This document shows, in pieces, positions 6,400 to 14,434 of a stretch of 38,930 nucleotides of DNA. The stretch is from assembly GCA_016937975.1 (NCBI GenBank), contig JAFGVN010000046.1, forward strand, positions 1-38,930. The letters are read 5' to 3'. Both the position numbers and the translations under genes were made by a program. Source of the DNA: Clostridia bacterium. GTDB taxonomy: Bacteria > Bacillota > Clostridia > Peptostreptococcales > Acidaminobacteraceae. Position 1 is the stretch's first letter, and each line of letters opens with the position of its first letter. The notes beneath the pieces were generated by a model that saw only the letters and a program-made list of their open reading frames with translations, ran no database searches and was not told the origin of the DNA.

Positions 6400-6939
6400 G
6401 TTACTAAACACCTAGATGATGCGAAGGCAGTAGGAATAAGTAATTCTGACGCATTGACTAAAATGAGTAATAACTTTGATGAGGCAATAGCAAATGGTAA
6501 GAAGTTTACAGACCCAGAATTACCAACAGGTGGAGCACCTAAGGGTAAATATGAAGTTCCTGATGTCAATGACCCAGGTCCAATTACTCGTCAAAATAGC
6601 TCAGCGGATTTACTTGCTAACAAAGGTTATGATGTTGAAATGCTTCCTGAAACAGTTGGTGGTAATGGATACGGTATAAAGCCTGACTCTAATCCGGATT
6701 TCTTGATAAATGGTAATGCTTTTGATTGTTATTCTCCAGAGACCGCAAATGTTAGAAATATTTGGTCTACTGTTGAAGCAAAGACTAGCAGCCAGGCTAG
6801 TAGAATAATCCTTAACGTGGACGCATTTAAAGGTTCTATGGATGATTTAGCTAATCAATTTTTAGATTGGCCAATTGATAATCTAGAAGAGTTACTTGTA
6901 ATAAAGAATGGTACTATTTCAAGATTAATAATTAAGTAA
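6385..6939 (+). CDS. Orphan CdiA-CT-type nuclease toxin tip
   Basis: A 184-residue domain beginning GTSNL with no ribosome site; the first ATG is at 6463. The N-terminal third is a linker with a Thr-Gly-Gly-Ala-Pro-Lys-Gly stretch. The C-terminal part (ITRQNSSADLLANKGYDVE, KPDSNPDFLINGNAFDCYSP, VRNIWSTVEAKTSSQASRI, then a DWPIDNLEELLVIKNG strand) matches CdiA C-terminal nucleases of the Bp1026b type. Asp of PDF, Asp of FDCYSP and Glu-Ala-Lys form a plausible PD-(D/E)XK metal site. These toxins cleave tRNA or DNA in a neighbouring cell after contact. The domain looks complete, but the delivery part of the protein is missing. The immunity gene follows after 21 bases. Confidence 0.75.
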   Translation, partial: GTSNLVTKHLDDAKAVGISNSDALTKMSNNFDEAIANGKKFTDPELPTGGAPKGKYEVPDVNDPGPITRQNSSADLLANKGYDVEMLPETVGGNGYGIKPDSNPDFLINGNAFDCYSPETANVRNIWSTVEAKTSSQASRIILNVDAFKGSMDDLANQFLDWPIDNLEELLVIKNGTISRLIIK

Positions 6940-6960
6940 TAATGTGAAAGTGGTGAGAAT

Positions 6961-7398
6961 GTGTTTTATAATTTATTTTTCAGTTGGAGCAAAAGTGTAG
7001 GAGAGCTTTATGACTTTATTGAGTCAAATACTGAGTTTGATAATTGTATTGTTGAGGGTGACAACAAAAGGTATGTTACACAAGACTACACACTTAGACT
7101 CAATGAGAGCAAGCAGACCTTACACTTTAAGAATGAGGATTATCATCAAGATTTTAGTGTTTTACTAGTATTTGAAGTAATTCCAAATTCGAAATGGGCA
7201 ACCAAGTTGCTTGAATTTGCTGGAAAGCTGATGAAGGTAAATGAAGGTGCTTGTTTGATAGAGTCTAATGGTGATACCCCAATTTTATACAGGGAGACTG
7301 ATAAGATAGTAGTTGATGATAGCAAATTGAAAGGTAAAGGTATGCCTTTTGAAGAACTTTCATTGAAGTATACTAGATACGAACTAGAAAGAATCTAA
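6961..7398 (+). CDS. Probable immunity protein for the CdiA-CT-type toxin
   Basis: A 145-residue soluble protein starting at GTG 6961, 21 bases after the toxin stop; GTGGTGAG just upstream is the likely weak ribosome site. It has aromatic-rich N-terminal strands (MFYNLFFSWSKSVGELYDF), an HFKNEDYHQDFSVLLVFEV core and ends in SLKYTRYELERI, with no signal peptide or membrane segment. I do not know a named family. The role is inferred from its position directly after a CdiA-CT-type domain and before a strong terminator. Confidence 0.65.
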   Translation: MFYNLFFSWSKSVGELYDFIESNTEFDNCIVEGDNKRYVTQDYTLRLNESKQTLHFKNEDYHQDFSVLLVFEVIPNSKWATKLLEFAGKLMKVNEGACLIESNGDTPILYRETDKIVVDDSKLKGKGMPFEELSLKYTRYELERI

Positions 7399-7445
7399 CT
7401 AGCTACATTTTTTAACAGATGCTGACTGCATAAAACAACACTCAA

Positions 7446-7490
7446 AGTGGTGGAACCGACAACCCAAGTCGCTCCATCACTTTTTTCTTT
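7446..7490 (+). terminator. Terminator closing the toxin/immunity array
   Basis: AGTGGTGGA pairs with TCCATCACT (one G-T pair), with a small inner CGAC/GTCG stem, followed by TTTTTTCTTT. The stem resembles the one after the first immunity gene at 394-415. Confidence 0.8.
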
Positions 7491-7649
7491 TCCACACAGT
7501 CAAATCTCACTCCAGAACAATCATTCTGCAGTCACCTCAAATCACCCCCCATCTCTTCCAAGCGGAAAGTAGCAAAAAACAGCTTTGAAATGAAAATGTG
7601 CATCAACCACTGGACCAACATCCAAAACACCATAAAACGTAAATTCCGA

Positions 7650-7680
7650 GGGGCTACCTGTTTGAGCAGGTAGTCCCTTT
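7650..7680 (+). terminator. Hairpin in front of the mosaic recombinase frame
   Basis: GGGGCTACCTG (7650-7660) and CAGGTAGTCCC (7667-7677) pair with one G-T pair around a 6-base loop; only TTT follows. It lies 27 bases before the ATG at 7707, so it could act as a leader attenuator or a recombination site rather than a simple terminator. The 7491-7649 stretch before it holds no gene. Confidence 0.5.
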
Positions 7681-7706
7681 GGCGTATCTTGAAAGGAGAA
7701 AATGCT

Positions 7707-8891
7707 ATGAACCACATCGACCACTTTGGCGCCTACCTCAGTAGCCATGGCAAGGCACCCAAAACCATTGAAAGCTATACCACTGACCTTCGGGGCTACT
7801 TTGACTTTCTCTCGAACAGGGGCATTCCCTTTGAGGGTGTTCTCAACCGCTTCACCATCATCAGCTACAAAAACCACCTGATTGACCACCACTACGAGCC
7901 CTCCACAACGAATAAAAAACTCAACAGCATCAAGTCCTTCAACGACTATCTCATAGCCAAGGACTTTATGGATGAAGCCGTCATCAACCTCTCCAGAGAC
8001 CGCATCAAGATTGCCAAGGACTCAGAAAAACCCGTTGAAGTCTATTCAAACACTACTCTAGAAGCCTTGCAGTTCCACCTTGAAACCAAAATCAAGCACC
8101 TTCGTGACAGTGTCCTAGTGGACCTCCTCCTCTATACAGGTGTGCGTGTCAGTGAACTGGTAGCTATTCGTATCCGTGACATCGACTTTCTATCACATCA
8201 TGTGAAAATCATAGGGAAAGGGGGAAAATACCGAGAAATACCCCTTAAGCAAGAACTGGTAAAGACCATCAAGGTCTATATAATCGAGCTCAGAAAAAGT
8301 CCCTACTACAAGTCAGAATACCTGCTACCGGACCAACGTGGGGCACTAGGCAGCGATACTGTCAATCGCATCCTCGCTAGAATCACCATAGACGCCAAAC
8401 TCCCCCAGAAACTCAAACCCCATGCCTGTCGCCATACCTTCTGCACAAGGCTCATCCGTAAAGGTGCCCCCATCACCAATGACAGAAGTGAAGGCTTGTT
8501 CAGAAGACTTGATTTTCTTCCCTTCACCAGACATTTCGGTGGGGAGCAAAACGACCCCAACTTGCGAGAAAAGCTCTATCAAGAACTGCCAGGTATTTTT
8601 AACCTAGCCATGAAAGCACTTGCGACTTTGCAGGCAAATGACTTCAATTTTTCCTCATGCGAAGCCAGTGAAAAACTACTGCTTGAATATAAAACCGAGC
8701 TCAGTCCCATGATACAATTCTTTGATGACAGGATTGTGGTTGTGGACAAAGAGGACCGCATTGACAATAAACTTGTCTTTTCTGCCTATAAAACCTGGTT
8801 GAAAGAGAATGGCTACATTGATGTAGCTACACGAGCAGGCATGTTCTCAGGTTATGGAGACGGTTTATTTAGACCAGATCAATCGTTATAA
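7707..8891 (+). pseudogene. Mosaic frame: truncated tyrosine recombinase joined to phage primase tail and SLH fragment
   Basis: AAAGGAG at 7692-7698 precedes the ATG. Residues 1 to about 257 are a XerC/D-like tyrosine recombinase with a SAM-like N-terminal domain, R147, K171 and H239-x-x-R242, but the frame leaves that family after GAPIT, so the second His and the Tyr nucleophile are missing. From NDRSEGLFRRLDFLPFTR (about 8478) it reads as the C-terminal end of a D5-type phage or plasmid primase/helicase (DPNLREKLYQELPGIFNLAM, ending YKTWLKENG). From about 8811 it becomes an S-layer-homology motif (MFSGYGDGLFRPDQS) before TAA. The first part is clearly richer in C and G than its surroundings. 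It cannot be an active recombinase; I read it as a deletion scar. Confidence 0.8.
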
Positions 8892-9232
8892 GAGCAGAAC
8901 TCTCTGCTACTGTAGCAAAATACTGGTAGTACTTTGAAGTTGATGTGGATCATACACCTCAGATGATTAAAGATGTAACACCAACATTCTGGGTAAAAGA
9001 TTACATTTATATGCTTTACAATGCAGGTTTGGTAAAGAACTTTGAAAATGGTACTTTTAAACCAAATGACCCAACTTTAAGAAGTCAAATCGTTAGTATT
9101 TTAAATATCTTAATCAACCGAAATGATGTAGATCAAGAATCACCTAACTTTAACGATGTACTAGCTTCACATCCAAATTATATGGACATCGAAGCAGCGT
9201 CAAATAGCAGTGCAATAAAAAGTGAAGAGTAA
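8811..9232 (+). pseudogene. S-layer homology (SLH) protein fragment, frameshifted
   Basis: SLH repeats anchor proteins to cell-wall polymers. The first repeat (ATRAGMFSGYGDGLFRPDQS) is cut by a stop at 8889. After a one-base shift near 8885 the same repeat continues as IRAELSATVAKYW, then an in-frame TAG (8927-8929), then a second repeat (MIKDVTPTFWVKDYIYMLYN, GTFKPNDPTLRSQIVSIL) and a third that begins FNDVLASHPNYMDIEAASNS and stops at 9230-9232. So there is one frameshift, one nonsense codon and no N-terminus: a decayed cell-surface protein gene. A good terminator follows at 9244. Confidence 0.8.
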
Positions 9233-9243
9233 AGTATAAGAAA

Positions 9244-9280
9244 AGAAAGAGTTAGATTTTTAATGAATCTAGCTCTTTCT
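9244..9280 (+). terminator. Terminator after the SLH fragment
   Basis: AGAAAGAGTTAGATT (9244-9258) pairs with AATCTAGCTCTTTCT (9266-9280) with one G-T pair around a 7-base loop. The following sequence CATATTAAG has no long T-run, but the stem is very stable. Confidence 0.65.
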
Positions 9281-9317
9281 CATATTAAGAATAGATAGGC
9301 ATATAGAGTACCTGACA

Positions 9318-9411
9318 CTTAAGTTGTTGATGGAAATCTAGATTTTGCAATAACTTCGAGACGTAAGTTTTCAATGAATTGATCCATAACGATGATTAAC
9401 TCATGATCTTT
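9318..9411 (-). pseudogene. Transposase-like 3' relic, copy 1
   Basis: On the reverse strand this reads LKDHELIIVMDQFIENLR and continues LEVIAKSRFPSTT before TAA. Nothing upstream continues the frame. The last 63 bp (9318-9380) match 13923-13985 at 59 of 63 positions in the same orientation. The following GTGTCAGGTAC resembles GTGACAGGTACC at 14211. I infer the C-terminal end of a lost mobile-element protein; the family is not identified. Confidence 0.5.
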
Positions 9412-9512
9412 TAGTCAGTACCTAAAGTAAAAATTTAGAAAGAATAGCATCATTGATGTTGAGAATAATGACTATCTGTGACCGTTACAAGCATATCTTT
9501 AAAGTATGATTC

Positions 9513-12386
9513 CTACAAAACTTTCTTTAAAAACTGTCCTGTAACGGAATGCATCACCGAACTCACTTGCTCAGGTGTTCCGGCAGCGACCAAAAGGCCT
9601 CCTTTTTTTCCACCTTCGGGACCCAAATCAATTATATGATCTGCGGTCTTAAGAACTTCTAAATTATGCTCAATCACGATAATCGAATGTCCTTTCGAAA
9701 GCAGATGATCAAAGCACTTTAGCAACTTTTTTATGTCTTCTATATGAAGACCAGTGGTTGGTTCATCTAAGATATAGAGGTTGTTGATGTTCTTTTTAAT
9801 CTTCCCCAGTTCTGAAGCGAGTTTAATTCGTTGAGCTTCACCGCCGGAAAGTGTGTTAGAGGACTGCCCCAATTTCAAATAGCCAAGACCCAATTGATTC
9901 ATTACATCGAGCTTATGGTGAATGGTATTTTTCCCTTTAAAGAAAACCACAGCTTCCTCAACACTCATATCCAATACATCATAGATGCTTTTGTCCTTAT
10001 ACTTCACATCCAGTATTTCTTTCTTATATAATTTTCCCTTACAAATTGGGCAAACTGTTTCTACGTTCGGCATAAACTGAAGCCTTGTGACAATTTTCCC
10101 TTCGCCTTTACAGTGCTCACAGCGTCCACTGTTCTTGGCATTAAAACTAAAGTTCGTTGCATTGTAACCTCGCGTTACTGCTTCATCAGTTTCAGCAAAC
10201 AATTTTCTAATATTGTCAAAAAGTCCAATATAGGTTGCTGGATTTGATCGACTACTTTTCCCAATCGGGGACTGGTCAATGTTGATGATGTCGTTGATGT
10301 GTTCTGTTCCCAAGATGCCTTCATGGACACCAGGTATAATTCTTGGATCCGAGAGACTCTTTAAGCCTTTGTATAAGATATCGTTAATCAATGTACTTTT
10401 ACCTGACCCAGAAACACCGGAGACACAAGTTAATACACCGAGTGGAATTTGGATGTCCAAATTTTTCAGATTGTTTTCCTTTGCACCTTTAATGGTCAAA
10501 AAATGACCGCTGGATTGTCTTCTTTTACTAGGGGTATTGATCAAGTCCTTTCCCATAAGAAACTTACCTGTCAAAGAAGTTCCAGATTTCCTTATTTGAT
10601 GGATAGGACCAGCTTCAACCACTTCACCACCATGGATTCCAGGACCTGGACCAAGTTCTACAATAAAGTCGGCATTTTCAATCGTTTCTAAATCATGTTC
10701 GACGACAATTACAGTGTTGCCAAGATCTCTAAGGTGATTGAGCACCTTAATGACCTTAATACTGTCTCTTGCATGAAGTCCGATACTTGGCTCATCCAGT
10801 ATATAGATCATCCCCATCAGCCCTGAACTGATTTGTGAGGCCAAGCGAATTCTTTGTGCCTCACCACCTGATATGGTATCTGCTCTTCTTCCTATGGACA
10901 GATAATCCAATCCAATCTCTACTAAAAGGGCAACTCTTTTCTTAATTTCATTGAGGATTGGTTCTGCAATGTGTTTCAGAGCATCTTCAAAAACCAAGCC
11001 TTCCAGGAATTCGATAAGATCTGTAAGTTCCATCCAACAAAGTTCGTGGATGTCTTTGCCCTGAATCAAAACGTTAAACCGCTGAGGTTTTAATTTTTTT
11101 CCATGGCAGTCTGGACAGGTGAACTCTACCATCTTCTTGTTGAACCACTCCATGATCATTTCGTTGTATTTATCACGTCTCGTTGCCTCTCGATACCACC
11201 GTTCAGTGATATTAACCAATCCCGTAAACTGAATTGTTCTTCCCAACATATAGTTGTTCTTATGTGGGTATGGAGGCGGTTCAATATTGAGTTTTTCCCC
11301 TTTTGTCCCGTAGAAGATAATCTCCTTAGCTTCTTCGCTTAACAATTTAAAAGGTTCGTCTAAATCAAATCTATATTGCCTAGCTAAATTGTAGAAAATC
11401 AAACTCTTAGCTGCACTTTTGTCTTTAGGATTAAAAACACTTGGATCAAAAGCACCTGCATGAATACTCTTTTCCGGATTGATAATCATGAGTCGCGGAT
11501 CTGCCTTTTTAGAAGTGCCAATCCCGCCACATGTGACACAAGCGCTGCTCATGTTGTTAAAGGAGAAGTAATGCGCCTCGATGTCCACCATATTCAGATG
11601 GTGTTCTTTACATCCAAAGCTCCCATAGAAATCCGCTTTAAGATTTGCGTCTAAATCATCTGAAAGAATCTCAACCATAAGCGTATGTTCACCGATTACT
11701 TCCAGTGCTGTTTCTATGGTGTTAATCATATTTTTTTCTATTTCTGGTGAGACCACGAATCGATCAACAATTGCTTTTATGTCATATGCCTGATAATCAT
11801 CCCATTCCTTTTTATCCGCTAAATCGACTCTCTCACCATCAACGATGACTTCGTGATACCCTTTCTGTCTGACTTCTGTGAATAAGTATTCATAAGTTTC
11901 ACCGTAGATTTTCCATATAGGAACACTAAACTCAACCGTTGTACCATTGGGTAAGGATAAAACACTTTCAACGATTTCACCTGTCGTTTTCGGTTTAAAT
12001 GTTTCGGTGCAATAAGGACATTTAATCTCTCCAGAGGTTGCAAATAAAAGTCTCATGTAATCATAGATATCCGTCATTGTCCCCACGGTAGATCTAGGAT
12101 TTGCAAGTCCTCTTTTTTGCTCAATTGCAACCACTGGTGATAGCCCAAATATAAAATCCACTTCAGGTTTTTGAAGCTGAGCGATTCGATTTTTTGAAAA
12201 GTTTGGTAGCGAATCCAAAAAACGTCGCTGTGCCTCACCATAGATGGTCTCAAAAGCCAAGGAAGATTTTCCCGAGCCACTGACACCAGTGACTACAGTT
12301 ATTTGATTTCTAGGTATATTTAAACTGATGTTTTTAAGATTGTTTTGACGTGCGCCTTTAATCTCTATGAAATTTTGATCGTTCAT
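9513..12386 (-). CDS. uvrA: UvrA-family excinuclease ATPase
   Basis: A 957-residue tandem ABC ATPase without membrane segments. It shows two Walker A motifs (VTGVSGSGKSSLAFETIYGE near residue 33 and VSGVSGSGKSTLINDILYKG in the second half), two signatures (TISGGEAQRIRLASQ, NTLSGGEAQRIKLASE) and two Walker B/D-loops (YILDEPSIGLHARD, LYILDEPTTGLHIED). CPYC near residue 120, CVTCGG, CPDCHG and the CEHCKGEGK...CPICKG module are zinc sites. UvrA proteins scan DNA for lesions and load UvrB. The domain order is standard, but the long linker before the C-terminal signature and the context suggest a paralogue (UvrA2-like) rather than the housekeeping uvrB-linked gene. It follows the AraC-NTase gene by 28 bases on the same strand and lies between two transposase-like relics. 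Confidence 0.88.
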   Translation of the reverse strand: MNDQNFIEIKGARQNNLKNISLNIPRNQITVVTGVSGSGKSSLAFETIYGEAQRRFLDSLPNFSKNRIAQLQKPEVDFIFGLSPVVAIEQKRGLANPRSTVGTMTDIYDYMRLLFATSGEIKCPYCTETFKPKTTGEIVESVLSLPNGTTVEFSVPIWKIYGETYEYLFTEVRQKGYHEVIVDGERVDLADKKEWDDYQAYDIKAIVDRFVVSPEIEKNMINTIETALEVIGEHTLMVEILSDDLDANLKADFYGSFGCKEHHLNMVDIEAHYFSFNNMSSACVTCGGIGTSKKADPRLMIINPEKSIHAGAFDPSVFNPKDKSAAKSLIFYNLARQYRFDLDEPFKLLSEEAKEIIFYGTKGEKLNIEPPPYPHKNNYMLGRTIQFTGLVNITERWYREATRRDKYNEMIMEWFNKKMVEFTCPDCHGKKLKPQRFNVLIQGKDIHELCWMELTDLIEFLEGLVFEDALKHIAEPILNEIKKRVALLVEIGLDYLSIGRRADTISGGEAQRIRLASQISSGLMGMIYILDEPSIGLHARDSIKVIKVLNHLRDLGNTVIVVEHDLETIENADFIVELGPGPGIHGGEVVEAGPIHQIRKSGTSLTGKFLMGKDLINTPSKRRQSSGHFLTIKGAKENNLKNLDIQIPLGVLTCVSGVSGSGKSTLINDILYKGLKSLSDPRIIPGVHEGILGTEHINDIINIDQSPIGKSSRSNPATYIGLFDNIRKLFAETDEAVTRGYNATNFSFNAKNSGRCEHCKGEGKIVTRLQFMPNVETVCPICKGKLYKKEILDVKYKDKSIYDVLDMSVEEAVVFFKGKNTIHHKLDVMNQLGLGYLKLGQSSNTLSGGEAQRIKLASELGKIKKNINNLYILDEPTTGLHIEDIKKLLKCFDHLLSKGHSIIVIEHNLEVLKTADHIIDLGPEGGKKGGLLVAAGTPEQVSSVMHSVTGQFLKKVL

Positions 12387-12414
12387 CTGTCACCTCTCAC
12401 CCTTTGATCTACAC

Positions 12415-13719
12415 TTAAAAAATAATTTCGAAATCATCTCCAGCCCTTAAGTATGCTGGTTCTGTAACCCCTAAAGGACTTTTCTTCGTCAAATAGGTTA
12501 CCGCTGAATCTTTCATGAGCAGTCCTTCTTCACACAACCAATCACAGACCTCGTTTAAAATCATAGCATCAATGCTGAAGTTAAAGTCCTTTTCCATAAC
12601 CGATAAGGGCTTAATTTCAGTTTGTGCTCTTAAATAATCCAAAATCGGACGACACAAAGCCTCTACATTTTGTCTGATGTATTCATATATTTTTTCAATT
12701 GCACTTGATACATTTATGTTGTTCTTACGATTGTCCATAAGCTTTATATACAGTTCTTCAATCATTGGATTGTTGTACTTAAGTGCTTGTAGGATTACCT
12801 CTCGCGTAGGTATACTCTCATTAATAAGCACTTCTATGCTGGAGACATGCTTTAAAGTTTCAATCAGCCAAAGGTAGGCGTATCGCGGTTCATCCTTAAC
12901 TTTCAGCCATTTTTCAGCCTTGTTCAAATTTACGATCACACCAGCTAGATTGTGTAATATGGCGATTTCTCTGTCTTTAATCCCAATCTCTACATCAAGT
13001 CCAAAGTTGTTAAAGACTTCTAAAAGTGCTGGATCATTACAAAACACCATGGTGCCCATCGCTAAGTAAGAGTGATAAATTAACCCTCGAGTCATGGTGG
13101 ATAGCTTCTTTTTAAACTCTGAACGGGTTTCCACATGCCCATTTATGGTAATATGATCTTCCATTAGACATAGATGGCGCTTTGGTTTACTGTCATCATT
13201 CACAACAATCACGATGTCGATGTCTGATTTTTCCCAAACTTGATCATAAGACAAACTGCCGGCAAGAATCACCGCAACGATATTATGATCCGCTTTCAAT
13301 TTATCAAGTAGCGCCTCTAGTGCATTCATATAGCGAATTTGAACATCGCTGTCCTCAAATGTGACTTTCCAAAACTCTCTTGGGATTGCATGATTGTTTA
13401 ATTTTCTGTATCCACTCGGTGAAATATCGAAGATTCGACTAAAAGCCCGCGTGAAATTTTCATGAGAATTAAACCCATAGTTTAAAGCGATATCTAGGAG
13501 CTTTTGATCTGTTTCAATAATCTCGTAAGCAGCCGCTGATAGCTTGCGTTTTCTGATGTAGTCCACCACTGGAATCCCCACCACTGATTGAAAGATTCTC
13601 ATATAATGTTGAGGAGAATAATGACATAATTCTGCAAGTGTTTCCACTTCTATGTTTGTTTTTAGATTGGCTTCTATGTAATCTAGCGTAATCTGAAGTT
13701 TTTTATAGTAGTCTGACAT
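12415..13719 (-). CDS. AraC-type regulator fused to a nucleotidyltransferase domain
   Basis: 434 residues from the ATG at 13719, with GGTGG 7 bases upstream; a longer frame to 13737 is less likely. Residues 1-106 are an AraC/XylS double helix-turn-helix (EVETLAELCHYSPQHYMRIF; LLDIALNYGFNSHENFTRAF). Residues 145-180 show the pol-beta nucleotidyltransferase motif: ILAGSLSYDQ (G154-S155) followed by EKSDIDIVIV (D166, D168). The rest is helical, like the substrate-binding part of aminoglycoside-type nucleotidyltransferases. AraC domains bind promoters; here the effector part may be an active or vestigial transferase. It is probably cotranscribed with the UvrA gene and may regulate it. Confidence 0.85.
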   Translation of the reverse strand: MSDYYKKLQITLDYIEANLKTNIEVETLAELCHYSPQHYMRIFQSVVGIPVVDYIRKRKLSAAAYEIIETDQKLLDIALNYGFNSHENFTRAFSRIFDISPSGYRKLNNHAIPREFWKVTFEDSDVQIRYMNALEALLDKLKADHNIVAVILAGSLSYDQVWEKSDIDIVIVVNDDSKPKRHLCLMEDHITINGHVETRSEFKKKLSTMTRGLIYHSYLAMGTMVFCNDPALLEVFNNFGLDVEIGIKDREIAILHNLAGVIVNLNKAEKWLKVKDEPRYAYLWLIETLKHVSSIEVLINESIPTREVILQALKYNNPMIEELYIKLMDNRKNNINVSSAIEKIYEYIRQNVEALCRPILDYLRAQTEIKPLSVMEKDFNFSIDAMILNEVCDWLCEEGLLMKDSAVTYLTKKSPLGVTEPAYLRAGDDFEIIF

Positions 13720-13741
13720 GCACACACCACCTTTCAATACT

Positions 13742-13750
13742 AGTATATCA
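13742..13750 (-). promoter_or_regulatory. Putative extended -10 promoter of the AraC-NTase/UvrA operon
   Basis: On the reverse strand TGATATACT is an extended -10 (TG-n-TATACT) located about 23 bases before the ATG at 13719. No good -35 lies 16-18 bp upstream, which fits either an extended -10 promoter or an activator-dependent one. Confidence 0.4.
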
Positions 13751-13922
13751 TCTTGTCTTTATTACTTCTTGACCTTTTTGTGCAATAGTAAAAGCCTTGC
13801 AATTACAACGCTTAATTACTTTAAGATTTTAAATTTGACTTTATCATACACTTCAGAAATAAAAGTGACTCAAGATATACCGGTACAAATTTCAAATAGA
13901 ACATCCCGTAACTGACACTTTC

Positions 13923-13985
13923 GCTTAAGTTGTTGATGGAAATCTTGGTTTTGCAATAACTTCGAGATGTAAGTTTTCAATGCAT
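13923..13985 (-). pseudogene. Transposase-like 3' relic, copy 2
   Basis: On the reverse strand it reads IECIENLHLEVIAKPRFPST and then Thr-TAA, matching copy 1 (9318-9380) with 4 differences in 63 bp. Together the two copies bracket the UvrA and AraC-NTase genes as direct repeats 4.6 kb apart. Confidence 0.5.
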
Positions 13986-14141
13986 TCAATAATTATAATC
14001 TATCAGAATTCAAAAATGAGAAACATGTTTTTCCATGATGGGTTAATACTTTGCATTAAGATCCTATTTCAGCCATAATTTATGGACCATCAAAGACGAT
14101 CCATTGAATGAAAAATTAAGTTATTCAGTTAAATTTAAGTC

Positions 14142-14222
14142 ATATGATAAAACGAAAAGATGTGAAGCAATTGGAAATACACGATTCTTTTCAATAACTA
14201 AAGTTAAGGTGACAGGTACCAA
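14142..14222 (+). pseudogene. Possible third, inverted relic of the same protein
   Basis: The forward frame reads KRCEAIGNTRFFSITK, which resembles the C-terminus of the two reverse-strand relics (E-V-I-A-K-S-R-F-P-S-T-T). It ends in TTAAGGTGACAGGTACC, similar to their TTAAGTGTCAGGTAC. The resemblance is distant. The remaining intergenic sequence 13986-14141 shows nothing else I can support. Confidence 0.25.
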
Positions 14223-14258
14223 TGCAATTAATTAGTTTTTTAGACTATTTTGATAATT

Positions 14259-14294
14259 GTTTCATTTTTGAGATGCTGTTTTTAAAAATGAAAC
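14259..14294. promoter_or_regulatory. Inverted repeat upstream of abiE, candidate AbiEi operator
   Basis: GTTTCATTTTT (14259-14269) and AAAAATGAAAC (14284-14294) are a perfect 11-bp inverted repeat. AbiEi antitoxins are known to bind inverted repeats upstream of their own operon. A weak promoter (TTTAAT 14302-14307, TAAAAT 14325-14330, 17-bp spacing) lies just downstream of the repeat. Confidence 0.5.
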
Positions 14295-14434
14295 GATTTT
14301 CTTTAATTGTGAGGAATAACGTGGTAAAATTAAAAAGAAAATGAAGTTATTTAAAATTAATAGTTTTAAAAACGGAATGTTTTTCTTTGGATATGAAGAG
14401 AATAATTTCAAAATTAAAAAAAGGGGTGAGATTA

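Noticed and set aside
7650-7680. Hairpin as an integron attC site
   Set aside because: No bulged bases or attC core sites are visible and the adjacent recombinase lacks integron-integrase features; left as a hairpin of unknown role.
11103-11342. Forward open frames inside the UvrA gene, and similar ones inside other genes
   Set aside because: They are antisense shadows of strongly supported proteins with no start signals.
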